From NCBI RefSeq assembly GCF_022348185.1, contig NZ_JAKRFD010000002.1, positions 310,001 to 374,000 of the forward strand: a DNA stretch of 64,000 bases, written 5' to 3'. Under the pieces are notes generated by a model. It saw nothing but the letters and a program-made list of their open reading frames with translations. It was not told the origin of the DNA and searched no databases. Source of the stretch: Epibacterium sp. Ofav1-8. Its GTDB lineage: Bacteria > Pseudomonadota > Alphaproteobacteria > Rhodobacterales > Rhodobacteraceae. Each line of letters starts with the position of its first letter. Positions within the stretch are counted from its first letter, which is position 1. Below, piece after piece: positions 21,521-28,935 of this stretch. Made by a program: the position numbers and the translations under genes.

Positions 21521-21555
21521 AAAAAACGCCCGGTCAGCTATGCCTGACCGGGCGT
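21521..21555 (-). terminator. Rho-independent terminator of gap
   Basis: A 12-bp perfect stem (21526-21537 with 21544-21555, core CGCCCGGTCAG) with a 6-base loop is followed on the minus strand by a T6 run. It sits 30 bases past the gap stop and upstream of the 47-residue gene, which therefore may need its own promoter or read-through. Confidence 0.92.
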
Positions 21556-21585
21556 GAAATCTCAACCCTCATGCGGGAGGGGGCC

Positions 21586-22587
21586 TCAGTTCAGACGGCC
21601 CATGGCGGTGGCGACATCGGCCATCCGCACCGAGAAGCCCCACTCGTTGTCATACCACGCCAGCACGCGCACCATGCGACCGTCGACCACGCGGGTCTGA
21701 TCCGGCGCAAAGATGGAGCTTTCTTCGGTGTGGTTGAAATCGGTCGACACCAGCGGTGCAGGCTCATAGCCCAGAACGCGCGACATGTGCCCCTTGGAAG
21801 CCTCTTCCACCGCAGCGTTCACCTCTTCGCCGCTCACCTCGCGACCGGCGCGGAAGGTCAGATCCACGGCAGAGACATTTGGTGTCGGCACGCGGATCGC
21901 GGAGCCATCCAGACGGCCCTTCAGGTTGGGCAGCACTTCGCCCAGAGCCTTGGCGGCGCCGGTGGAGGTCGGGATCATCGACATCGCGGCGGCGCGGGCC
22001 CGGTAGAGATCATCGTGACGGCGATCCAGCGTCGGCTGATCGCCGGTATAGGCGTGGATCGTGGTCATGATGCCGTGTTCGATGCCAAAGGCCTCGTCCA
22101 GCACTTTGGCCAGCGGTGCGAGGCAGTTGGTGGTGCAGGAGCCGTTGGAGACCATCTTGTCGGTGACCAGCAGATCCTCGTCATTGACGCCGTAAACCAC
22201 GGTGCGGTCGACGTTCTTGCCCGGTGCGGACAGCAGCACCTTGCCCGCGCCGCGCTCCAGGTGCTTTTTCGCCTTCAGACCGTCGTTGAACTTGCCGGTG
22301 CATTCCAGCACCACGTCGCAGCCTTCCCAGTCCAGCGTGTCCATGTCGTAGGTGGAGTAGACCTGCATGTCGCCACGACCGAGGTTCAGGCGGCCTTCGC
22401 TGAAATCGACCTGGCCGGGAAAGCGGCCATGGATGCTGTCGTATTTGATGAGATGCGCGGCGGTCTCGATCGGGCCGGTCGCGTTGACCTTGATCACCTC
22501 GATGTCATTGCGAAAGCTGCCCGCGATATGGGCGAGGGTGCAGCGGCCAATGCGTCCGAAGCCGTTGATTCCAACTTTGATGGTCAT
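21586..22587 (-). CDS. gap: Glyceraldehyde-3-phosphate dehydrogenase, type I
   Basis: A 333-residue glycolytic/gluconeogenic enzyme. GINGFGRIGR opens the Rossmann domain at residues 6-15; the catalytic cysteine is C151 in SNGSCTTNCLAP (the usual motif reads SNASCTTN), and the phosphate-binding TSTGAAKA follows. The segment around residues 34-39 reads VNATGP where NAD-specific enzymes carry an Asp (ND), hinting at relaxed or NADP use; that is inference. ATG 22587 is preferred over an in-frame ATG five codons upstream. Three operator-like boxes lie 90-150 bases upstream. Confidence 0.95.
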   Translation of the reverse strand: MTIKVGINGFGRIGRCTLAHIAGSFRNDIEVIKVNATGPIETAAHLIKYDSIHGRFPGQVDFSEGRLNLGRGDMQVYSTYDMDTLDWEGCDVVLECTGKFNDGLKAKKHLERGAGKVLLSAPGKNVDRTVVYGVNDEDLLVTDKMVSNGSCTTNCLAPLAKVLDEAFGIEHGIMTTIHAYTGDQPTLDRRHDDLYRARAAAMSMIPTSTGAAKALGEVLPNLKGRLDGSAIRVPTPNVSAVDLTFRAGREVSGEEVNAAVEEASKGHMSRVLGYEPAPLVSTDFNHTEESSIFAPDQTRVVDGRMVRVLAWYDNEWGFSVRMADVATAMGRLN

Positions 22588-22677
22588 CTCTGTCGTCTCC
22601 ACGAGAAGGCTGTCTTAGGGGCAGCCTATAGCGGGCATTAACCTCGGGAAAAAGAAGAAATTAGAGTAAACACAGAC

Positions 22678-22691
22678 TGTTAGCGCAAAAC
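22678..22691. promoter_or_regulatory. Operator-like box 1 upstream of gap
   Basis: TGTTAGCGCAAAAC is an imperfect CG-centred palindrome of LacI-family form (consensus of the three boxes: nGTTAnCGCAAnC). Its CG centre is 19 bases from that of box 2. Confidence 0.55.
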
Positions 22692-22696
22692 CTTGG

Positions 22697-22710
22697 TGGT
22701 TGCGTTAACA
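22697..22710. promoter_or_regulatory. Operator-like box 2 upstream of gap
   Basis: On the minus strand this reads TGTTAACGCAACCA, matching boxes 1 and 3 in the GTTAnCGCAA core. Confidence 0.55.
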
Positions 22711-22720
22711 GCTGCAACAC

Positions 22721-22734
22721 CGTTTGCGGTAACT
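22721..22734. promoter_or_regulatory. Operator-like box 3 upstream of gap
   Basis: On the minus strand this reads AGTTACCGCAAACG, again with the GTTAnCGCAA core. Its centre is 24 bases from that of box 2. The box lies between gap and the divergent DUF808 gene, so either could be the controlled gene. Confidence 0.5.
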
Positions 22735-22841
22735 GTCCGCGCCGGGCTTTCTGCTTATGCCGCAACGCGGCACGCTTGAATGCCGACCCGGCCGCGGGCT
22801 ACACATGACGCAATGAATGCCACTGCGCAAAGAGGTGAGTT

Positions 22842-23792
22842 ATGAGCGGTCTTCTGGCCTTGTTGGATGATGTCGCGGGGATTGCCAAGGTCGCCGCCGC
22901 CTCGGTGGATGATGTGGCGACCCAGTCGATGAAGGCGGGGTCCAAGGCGGCGGGGATCGTGATCGACGATGCCGCCGTGACGCCGAAATACGTGACCGGC
23001 TTTCAGCCCGCACGCGAGCTGCCGATGATCTGGCGCATCGCGCGCGGCTCCTTCATCAACAAGCTGGTGTTCCTGCTGCCCGTCGCGCTGTTGATGTCGC
23101 AGTTTGCCCCCTGGCTGATCCCGCCCTTGCTGATCCTCGGCGGCTGTTACCTGTGCTTTGAGGGCGCGGAAAAGATCGTGCATGTGCTGATGCCCCATGA
23201 CGATCAGTCCGGTGGACCAGATGGTAGCCACGCCGTGGGGGATCCCACCCATCTGGAGGAACAAAAGGTCAAGGGCGCGATCAAGACCGATTTCATCCTC
23301 TCGGCCGAGATCATGACAATTTCGCTGTCGACGATCGAGAGCGACGTGCTGTGGATTCAGGCGGCGACACTGGCCGTGGTGGGCATCATGATCACCATCG
23401 TGGTCTATGGCGTGGTTGCCATCATCGTGAAGATGGATGATGTGGGACTCTGGCTCACAGAGGTGGGCCGTACCAGCGGCACCCGCGCGCTTGGTCGTGG
23501 CATTGTCGCCTTTATGCCGTGGTTCCTGAAAATGCTGACCGTGGTTGGCACTGCCGCCATGCTCTGGGTCGGCGGGTCGATCATCGTGCATTCCGCGCAT
23601 CAGATGGGCTGGCACTGGCCCGAAGACACGATCTACAGCTTTGCCAAGAGCATCGCCCAAGGGGACGGATTGGTGGAATGGCTGGTCAAAGCGGTGATTG
23701 ACGGCATCTTGGGTTTTGTCGTGGGGCTAATCCTGATCCCCATCGCCACCAAGCTGATCGCACCGCTCTTTGGCGCAAAAGCTGCGCATTAA
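22842..23792 (+). CDS. DUF808 family inner-membrane protein (YedI-like)
   Basis: A 316-residue protein. The N-terminus MSGLLALLDDVAGIAKVAAASVDD, split by short helices, and KYVTGFQPARELPMIWRI are typical of DUF808/YedI. Several membrane segments follow: about residues 68-105, 175-205, 225-255 and 285-310. The family's role is unknown, though a transport or envelope role has been proposed for relatives. It is divergent from gap and convergent with tkt, ending at a bidirectional terminator. Start at 22842 with GAGGTGAGTT upstream. Confidence 0.88.
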   Translation: MSGLLALLDDVAGIAKVAAASVDDVATQSMKAGSKAAGIVIDDAAVTPKYVTGFQPARELPMIWRIARGSFINKLVFLLPVALLMSQFAPWLIPPLLILGGCYLCFEGAEKIVHVLMPHDDQSGGPDGSHAVGDPTHLEEQKVKGAIKTDFILSAEIMTISLSTIESDVLWIQAATLAVVGIMITIVVYGVVAIIVKMDDVGLWLTEVGRTSGTRALGRGIVAFMPWFLKMLTVVGTAAMLWVGGSIIVHSAHQMGWHWPEDTIYSFAKSIAQGDGLVEWLVKAVIDGILGFVVGLILIPIATKLIAPLFGAKAAH

Positions 23793-23810
23793 ACCAAACC
23801 TAAGACGTTA

Positions 23811-23839
23811 AAAGGGCGCCCCAGATCGGAGCGCCCTTT
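23811..23839. terminator. Bidirectional terminator between DUF808 gene and tkt
   Basis: AAAGGGCGC pairs with GCGCCCTTT across an 11-base loop between two convergent genes. A/T-rich flanks on both sides allow it to work in both directions. Confidence 0.8.
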
Positions 23840-23859
23840 CATCTTCTAACTCAAAATAT

Positions 23860-23899
23860 CCCGGGGGAGACCCGAAAGGGTCGGGGGCAGCGCCCCCAA
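23860..23899. repeat. Double-hairpin GC-rich intergenic repeat
   Basis: Two adjacent perfect hairpins: GACCC-GAAA-GGGTC (23869-23882, GNRA-type loop) and GGGGGC-AGC-GCCCCC (23883-23897), 14 bases beyond the tkt stop. This arrangement looks like an interspersed REP-type element or mRNA 3'-end stabiliser. I recall similar GGGGGCAGCGCCCCC elements in roseobacter intergenic regions, but genome copy number cannot be checked here. Confidence 0.55.
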
Positions 23900-23913
23900 A
23901 CCCGGTGTGCCTC

Positions 23914-25935
23914 TTAGCCCAACAGCTCTTTGACCTTGGCAACGGTGCCCTCGGCGGTGATGCCGAATTTTTCAAACAGCTCGCCCGCCGGGGCGGAGGC
24001 ACCAAAGCCCTGCATGCCGACAAAGCCCGCTTTTTTCTCCTGACCCCGTTCGCCCAGCAGCAAACGATCCCAGCCGCCATCGCGTACGGCGGCTTCGATG
24101 GCCACGCGCACCGGACCTGCGGGCAGAACCTTGCGGCGGTAGCTCTCGTCCTGCGCGTGGAACAGCTCCATGCAGGGCACAGAGACAACACGAGTGCCGA
24201 TGCCCTGACCTTCGAGGATGTCTTTTGCGGCCATCGCGGTAGAGACTTCGGAACCCGACGCCATCAGGATCACCTGACGCTTGCTCTCGGCCTCGGCCAG
24301 CACATAGGCGCCTTTCTCGGTGAGGTTCGACAGCTTGTGCTCGGTGCGCACGGTGGGCAGTCCCTGACGGGTCAGGGCGATCACCGACGGGGTCTCTTTC
24401 GAGGTCAGCGCGATTTCCCAGGCTTCGGCGGTTTCCACCGCATCCGCCGGGCGGAACGTATAGGTGTTCGGGGTCGCGCGGCAGATTGCCAGGTGTTCGA
24501 CCGGCTGGTGGGTCGGACCATCTTCGCCCACACCAATCGAGTCATGGGTCATGACAAACACGGTGGGGATCTTCGACAGCGCGGCCAGACGCATCGCGGG
24601 GCGGGCATAATCGGTAAAGCAGAAGAAGGTGCCGCCATAGGGGCGGATGCCACCATGCAGCGCCATGCCGTTCATCGCCGCCGCCATACCGTGCTCGCGG
24701 ATGCCCCAGTAGACATAGCGGCCCTTGCGATTATCCGTGTCGAACATGCCCAGATCGCCGGTCTTGGTGTTGTTGGATCCGGTGAGGTCCGCAGAGCCCC
24801 CCATGGTTTCCGGCATGATCGGGTTGATGACTTCCAGCGCCATTTCCGACGCCTTGCGGGTGGCGACCTTGGGTTGGGCCTCAGACACCTGCTTTTTCAG
24901 CGCCTTGATCGTGGCGGAGAGCTTTTTCGGGGCTTCCAGCGCAAAGACGCGGTTGAACCGGTCCTGTTTCTGCTGCGACAGTTCCGCAAAGCGACCTTCC
25001 CATTCCGCACGCGCCGCGGCGCCGCGTTTGCCGATCTCTTCCCACTGGGATTTGATCTCGGCGGGCACCTGATAAGCGCCACCGGTCCAGCCATAGGCGT
25101 CTTTGGCGGCTTTCAGCTGATCGGCGTCGGTCAGCGCGCCGTGACCCTTGGAGGTATCCTGTGCGGCGTGACCCAGCGCGATATGGGTCTTGCAGGCGAT
25201 CATCGAGGGTTTCTTGGTCTTTTTCGCGGCGGTGATGGCAGCGTCGATCTCGGCCGGGTTGTGGCCGTCGACTTCCTGCACATGCCAGCCGGAGGCCTTG
25301 AACCGCTGCACCTGGTTGGTGCGGTCCGAGAGGTCGACCTGACCGTCGATGGTGATGTTGTTGTTGTCCCAGAACACCATCAGCTTGCCCAGTTGGTGAC
25401 GCCCGGCAAGGCCGATGGCCTCCTGGCTGACGCCCTCCATCAGGCAGCCGTCGCCGGCGATGACATAGGTGTGGTGATCAACGACCTTCTTGCCGTAATG
25501 GGCGCGCAGGCTCTCTTCGGCCATGGCAAACCCCACGGCGTTGGAAATCCCCTGACCCAGCGGGCCGGTGGTGACCTCGACCGCATCGAGCAGGAAGTTC
25601 TCCGGGTGGCCCGCGGTCAGCGCGCCGGACTGGCGGAAGTTCTTGATCTGATCCAGCGTCACCTGCGCGTCGCCCATGAGATACAGAAGCGAATAGATCA
25701 GCATGGAGCCATGGCCCGCCGACAGGATGAAGCGATCCCGGTCGGCCCATTTGGGGGCGCTCACATCGAACTTCATGTGCTTTTCAAACAGCACGGTTGC
25801 AACATCAGCCATGCCGATCGGCATGCCGGAGTGACCGGAGTTTGCACCGGCGACCGCATCCAGCGTCAGGGCGCGGATGGCGGCGGCTTTGTTCCAATGA
25901 TCGGGGTTTTCAGAGCGCAGGGCTGTCAGATCCAC
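23914..25935 (-). CDS. tkt: Transketolase
   Basis: A 673-residue thiamine-diphosphate enzyme that moves two-carbon units in the pentose phosphate pathway. Landmarks are [13 protein letters not shown] near the N-terminus, the ThDP/metal-binding [13 protein letters not shown] and [10 protein letters not shown], and the Pyr-domain [17 protein letters not shown] 25935 is chosen as start: [18 protein letters not shown] is the usual N-terminus, and AGAGGA lies just upstream; an ATG at 25992 would add 19 atypical residues. Single transcription unit, convergent with the DUF808 gene. Confidence 0.95.
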   Translation of the reverse strand: MDLTALRSENPDHWNKAAAIRALTLDAVAGANSGHSGMPIGMADVATVLFEKHMKFDVSAPKWADRDRFILSAGHGSMLIYSLLYLMGDAQVTLDQIKNFRQSGALTAGHPENFLLDAVEVTTGPLGQGISNAVGFAMAEESLRAHYGKKVVDHHTYVIAGDGCLMEGVSQEAIGLAGRHQLGKLMVFWDNNNITIDGQVDLSDRTNQVQRFKASGWHVQEVDGHNPAEIDAAITAAKKTKKPSMIACKTHIALGHAAQDTSKGHGALTDADQLKAAKDAYGWTGGAYQVPAEIKSQWEEIGKRGAAARAEWEGRFAELSQQKQDRFNRVFALEAPKKLSATIKALKKQVSEAQPKVATRKASEMALEVINPIMPETMGGSADLTGSNNTKTGDLGMFDTDNRKGRYVYWGIREHGMAAAMNGMALHGGIRPYGGTFFCFTDYARPAMRLAALSKIPTVFVMTHDSIGVGEDGPTHQPVEHLAICRATPNTYTFRPADAVETAEAWEIALTSKETPSVIALTRQGLPTVRTEHKLSNLTEKGAYVLAEAESKRQVILMASGSEVSTAMAAKDILEGQGIGTRVVSVPCMELFHAQDESYRRKVLPAGPVRVAIEAAVRDGGWDRLLLGERGQEKKAGFVGMQGFGASAPAGELFEKFGITAEGTVAKVKELLG

Positions 25936-26260
25936 TGAACTGTTCCTCTTTGGGTTCAAGGGGTTTGTCGCTGGATAGCAGCTAAGGTGCAAAGATCAAG
26001 CGCTGAGGGCCTATTTTACTGGGTTTCGCGCGAAGGTCCGCGCGCAAGTGGTTGAAAGCAAAGGGGGGGTGTTTTACCCCATCATGCGATAAGCTGACCG
26101 GAGCCGATGGCTCTCACGTTGATTCGTCCCCGCGCCAGCCCGGCCGGGCGCATCGGCTGGCGGGATGCATGGCGACAAACGGCAAAAGACCGGCCCGCGG
26201 TCGGATGGCAGAAGCAGGCTCTGCCCGTATCGCGGCACCGGAGGAGGCGAAGAGGAACGC
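25936..26260. other. Divergent intergenic region between tkt and the coiled-coil gene
   Basis: These 325 bases hold the two divergent promoter regions. I see short palindromes (TTCGCGCGAA near 26025 and GGGGT-GTTTT-ACCCC at 26066-26080) but no copy of the GTTAnCGCAA boxes found at gap, and no small gene I can support. Confidence 0.4.
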
Positions 26261-27166
26261 ATGGAGCAGTTAGAAGAATTGCAGGGCCGCATCCAGACTG
26301 CGCTGCACCGTATTTATGGCGGCGTCGCGGCGCTGGAACAGAAGCATGCCAACCGGCCGGTGCCGACGCTGGAAGAGCTGGACATGCAAAAGCATGCAGA
26401 GCTGTTGGCCGATCTCGAAGACGAGCGGATGGCAAATGCGCAGCTCGAAGAGCGGCTGAAGCTGCTGCACGGCCGTCTTGAAGACATGGAAAAGAAGGTG
26501 GCCGCCGTCGACGGCGCCGAGGACATGATCGCGCTGCATGCAGAGCTGGAGCTGCTGCGCGGTGCGGCTGGCAGCTCGGTTGAGACCGACGCGCTCAAGG
26601 CCGAAGTCGCTCGGTTGAAGCAGGACCTGGAAGTGGCCCGCAACCAGGCCGCCAGCGAACACGAAAAGCTTGAGGACGACCTGACGGAGGCCACCGCCCA
26701 GAACGAGGCCTTGCAGGCACAGATCGACGCGCTGTCCGCCGGGGCAGGCGCTGAGCTGGCGCCGGCGGTCGATACCGCAGCATTGGACGCCGAACTGGAC
26801 ACGCTGCGCATCGAACTGGAGGCCATGCGGGCCCGCGCCGAAGCGGCGGAGGCGGCTTCTGGCGCCGATGCGTCGGTCGACGAAGGGGGCAGCGCCGAAC
26901 TGGACCAGCGTCTGGGAGAGCTGGACGGAGAATTGCAGAACCTTCGGGCCAGCAACGATCAGCTGCGCCAGTCCAATGCCGCCCTGCGCGCGGCCAATGC
27001 CGAAGGGGTCGGTGATCCGACATTGATAAATGCAGGATTGGAAGCCGAGGTCGAAGGGCTGAAAGCGGCCCGCGCCACTGACCAGGCCGAGGTCAACGCG
27101 GTGCTGGCCCGATTGGAGCCCCTGCTGGCGACCGCGCCCAACCTGCCGGAAGGAGAAGAAGCCTGA
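26261..27166 (+). CDS. Coiled-coil protein coupled to zapA
   Basis: A 301-residue soluble protein that is acidic and almost entirely predicted coiled coil (heptad-like Leu/Ala/Glu patterns from residue 1 to about 275, e.g. LEQKHANRPVPTLEELDMQ, EVARLKQDLEVARNQA). There are no membrane segments and no enzyme motif. It overlaps zapA by one base (TGATG), so the two are probably translated together. A role in the division apparatus as a ZapA/FtsZ partner, like gammaproteobacterial ZapB, is inferred from context only. ATG 26261 follows GAAGAGGAA; a longer in-frame start encodes Arg/Gly-rich junk. Confidence 0.78.
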   Translation: MEQLEELQGRIQTALHRIYGGVAALEQKHANRPVPTLEELDMQKHAELLADLEDERMANAQLEERLKLLHGRLEDMEKKVAAVDGAEDMIALHAELELLRGAAGSSVETDALKAEVARLKQDLEVARNQAASEHEKLEDDLTEATAQNEALQAQIDALSAGAGAELAPAVDTAALDAELDTLRIELEAMRARAEAAEAASGADASVDEGGSAELDQRLGELDGELQNLRASNDQLRQSNAALRAANAEGVGDPTLINAGLEAEVEGLKAARATDQAEVNAVLARLEPLLATAPNLPEGEEA

Positions 27167-27672
27167 TGCCGGAAGTGACCATTCACATCGGAGGCCGCGA
27201 TTTTGTGGTGTCCTGTCAGGAAGGCGAACAGAGCTTTCTGGAGATGGCGGCCGGGATGCTCGACGATGAGGCCCAGGTGCTGTCGGATCAGATCGGGCGC
27301 ATGCCCGAGGCGCGCATGCTGTTGATGGCGGGCCTGATGCTGGCGGACAAGACAGCCGCAGTCGAGGACCGGATCAAGGAAGTCGAAGCGGTGCTGGCGG
27401 AAAAGGATGCCGAGATCGCCCAGAAGGTTGCCGAGCTGGAAGAGCTGCGCAATGCGCCGCCGCCGGAACCGGAACAGGTCGAGGTGCCGGTCGTGCCGCC
27501 ACAGGTGGCCGATGCCTTGGCAGACCTTGCGGCGCGCGCGGAAGCGCTGGCCGGCGAGATCGAACAAAAGGCCGCGCCTGACGATGACGACGAAGACACG
27601 GAGGAGGCGGAACTATCCGATGCCTCCGCCGCCGAAAGTGTCACCGAGGGCGAAGAAACCGCACAGGCCTGA
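27166..27672 (+). CDS. zapA: Cell division protein ZapA, long C-terminal form
   Basis: A 168-residue protein. Residues 1-45 are the ZapA globular domain (VTIHIGGRDFVVSCQEGEQ, then MLDDEAQVLSDQIG), followed by a helix likely to form the dimer coiled coil up to about residue 95. The last 70 residues are an unusual Pro- and Asp/Glu-rich acidic tail; many ZapA proteins are only about 100-130 residues. ZapA promotes FtsZ bundling at the Z-ring. It is translationally coupled to the coiled-coil gene and ends in a terminator. Confidence 0.85.
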   Translation: MPEVTIHIGGRDFVVSCQEGEQSFLEMAAGMLDDEAQVLSDQIGRMPEARMLLMAGLMLADKTAAVEDRIKEVEAVLAEKDAEIAQKVAELEELRNAPPPEPEQVEVPVVPPQVADALADLAARAEALAGEIEQKAAPDDDDEDTEEAELSDASAAESVTEGEETAQA

Positions 27673-27700
27673 CCGGTCTTCTGCCGCTCAAACAGATAAA

Positions 27701-27736
27701 AAGCCCGCCGAACCATCAGGTTGGCGGGCTTTCTTG
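27701..27736 (+). terminator. Terminator of the coiled-coil / zapA operon
   Basis: AAGCCCGCC pairs with GGCGGGCTT (extended inward by AACC/GGTT past a mismatch), followed by TTCTTG. On the minus strand an AT-rich TTTTTATC flank lets it also end the grxD operon. Confidence 0.85.
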
Positions 27737-27777
27737 TGAGGGATCGGATCCCGGATCAGACCCGGATCAGGCCCAGA

Positions 27778-28140
27778 TCAGGCGTTGGCTTCGCGGATCT
27801 TGTCGGCAGCATCCTTGTTAAAGCTGATGCCGTTTTGCTCAAACATGCCGTCGAGTTCGCCGGAGAGGGTCATCTCGGTGATGATGTCGCAGCCGCCGAC
27901 AAACTCGCCCTTGATGTAGAGTTGCGGGATGGTCGGCCAGTCGGAATAGTCCTTGATGCCCTGACGGATGTCCTCATCTGCCAGCACGTTGACGTCGGTG
28001 TAGTCGACGCCGATATAGTTCAGCACGCCCGCCACGCGGGAGGAAAAGCCACATTGCGGCATTTCCTTGGTGCCTTTCATGTAAAGCACAACATCGTTGG
28101 CTTTGACGGTTTCGTCGATGCGGGTCTTTGCGTCGGTCAT
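27778..28140 (-). CDS. grxD: Monothiol glutaredoxin, CGFS type
   Basis: A 120-residue glutaredoxin with active-site C30 in PQCGFSSRV, the [18 protein letters not shown] glutathione-binding segment, and an extended C-terminal helix. CGFS glutaredoxins carry a glutathione-ligated [2Fe-2S] cluster and work in Fe-S trafficking, often as a complex with BolA. Here bolA lies in the same operon two genes upstream, which supports that partnership. Start 28140 is preceded by AAAGGACC. Confidence 0.95.
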   Translation of the reverse strand: MTDAKTRIDETVKANDVVLYMKGTKEMPQCGFSSRVAGVLNYIGVDYTDVNVLADEDIRQGIKDYSDWPTIPQLYIKGEFVGGCDIITEMTLSGELDGMFEQNGISFNKDAADKIREANA

Positions 28141-28176
28141 GGTATTGGTCCTTTGTCGTGGCGCCGGGATGCGCGC

Positions 28177-28425
28177 TTAACGCGATAGTTTCCGGCTGAT
28201 CGAACGGTTGTAATCTTGCGCCTGTGCGTTGGCGGTATGAGCCTGTTCTAGGATCTCCAGATCAGTGGCTTCCATACCCAGTGGTACGTCAGAAGGCTTG
28301 GTCGTGATCTTGTCTGGCTGAGCATCAATCAGTCGTCGGCGTGGCCGTGATCGCCGTATTGCGTTCGTGAAGATGGCGACACCCGCAATGGACAGACCGA
28401 TAAGGAGCCAGACGTTCCAAATCAT
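28177..28425 (-). CDS. Small single-pass membrane protein between bolA and grxD
   Basis: An 82-residue protein with one N-terminal transmembrane helix (about residues 3-22, VWLLIGLSIAGVAIF), an Arg-rich stop-transfer stretch (RRSRPRRR) and a hydrophilic cytoplasmic tail with LEILEQAHTANAQAQDY. The start codon overlaps the bolA stop as ATGA, so it is translationally coupled to bolA, and grxD follows 36 bases later. I do not recognise a named family. Sitting between the two halves of the BolA-glutaredoxin pair, a role as membrane tether or regulator is an attractive but untested inference. Confidence 0.78.
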   Translation of the reverse strand: MIWNVWLLIGLSIAGVAIFTNAIRRSRPRRRLIDAQPDKITTKPSDVPLGMEATDLEILEQAHTANAQAQDYNRSISRKLSR

Positions 28426-28658
28426 TCCGGTGCTTTGGTGGTCAGGGCGAGGGCGTGCAGATCGCCGTCGGGACCATCCATCTTGCCTTTGAGCGCGGCA
28501 TAGACGGCGCGTTGCTGCTGCACACGGTTCTTGCCGCGAAAGCTCTCGTCGACGACCATGGCGGACATGTGAACGCCATCGCTGCCGCCCACCTGAATTT
28601 GCGCATCCGGGAAGGTTTCGCGCAGGAGGGCTTCGATTTCATGGGCCTGCATTGGCAT
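28422..28658 (-). CDS. bolA: BolA family protein
   Basis: A 78-residue protein of the class II KH-like BolA fold: IEALLRETFPDAQIQVGGSDGVHMSAMVV, split, then RVQQQRAVYAALKGKMDG. The conserved His after the variable loop (H in LHALALTT) is present as expected for cluster-sharing with CGFS glutaredoxin. ATG 28658 is chosen (AAGGAT upstream); ATG 28652 is two codons later and cannot be excluded. First gene of the bolA / membrane protein / grxD operon. Confidence 0.9.
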   Translation of the reverse strand: MPMQAHEIEALLRETFPDAQIQVGGSDGVHMSAMVVDESFRGKNRVQQQRAVYAALKGKMDGPDGDLHALALTTKAPE

Positions 28659-28776
28659 GGGGCGCATCCTTGCTGTGGTGTTCTTGTGCCAAAATGTAGG
28701 GCTGCAATGCGGGGGACGCAAGCAACTCTACCGTGATTGTAAGGTCTGTTTTATCGCGACCGATGTGAAACAGGAC

Positions 28777-28924
28777 GGGGGCGCTCCCGCCTGCTTATGG
28801 ACCGGCCCCAAAGGGGCCCGCCCAACACAGTTGGGCCCGGCACCGCGCAGGCGCGGTGCCGGGCCCAAGGCCGCCAAGGGGGCTTAGCATCTGCTAAGGC
28901 ACCTGCGGGCGCGGGAGTTTCCCC
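28777..28924. repeat. Compound inverted-repeat element between bolA and purL
   Basis: About 148 bases of nested palindromes. Outer arms GGGG-N3-CTCCCGC (28777-28790) and GCGGGAG-N3-CCCC (28911-28924) enclose GGCCCC-AAA-GGGGCC (28804-28818), a GCCCAAC-ACA-GTTGGGC alternative stem (28820-28836), a perfect 18-bp inverted repeat with a 2-base loop (28831-28848 / 28851-28868) and CTTAGC-ATCT-GCTAAG (28883-28898). It has no coding potential I can support and lies 12 bases from the purL stop. The form suggests a non-autonomous repeat or complex 3' UTR structure. Confidence 0.7.
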
Positions 28925-28935
28925 GCCTTTTATGC

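Noticed and set aside
27673-27777. A 6S RNA downstream of zapA, as in many proteobacteria
   Set aside because: Only about 105 bases lie between zapA and grxD, taken up by a terminator hairpin; no room for the 6S structure.
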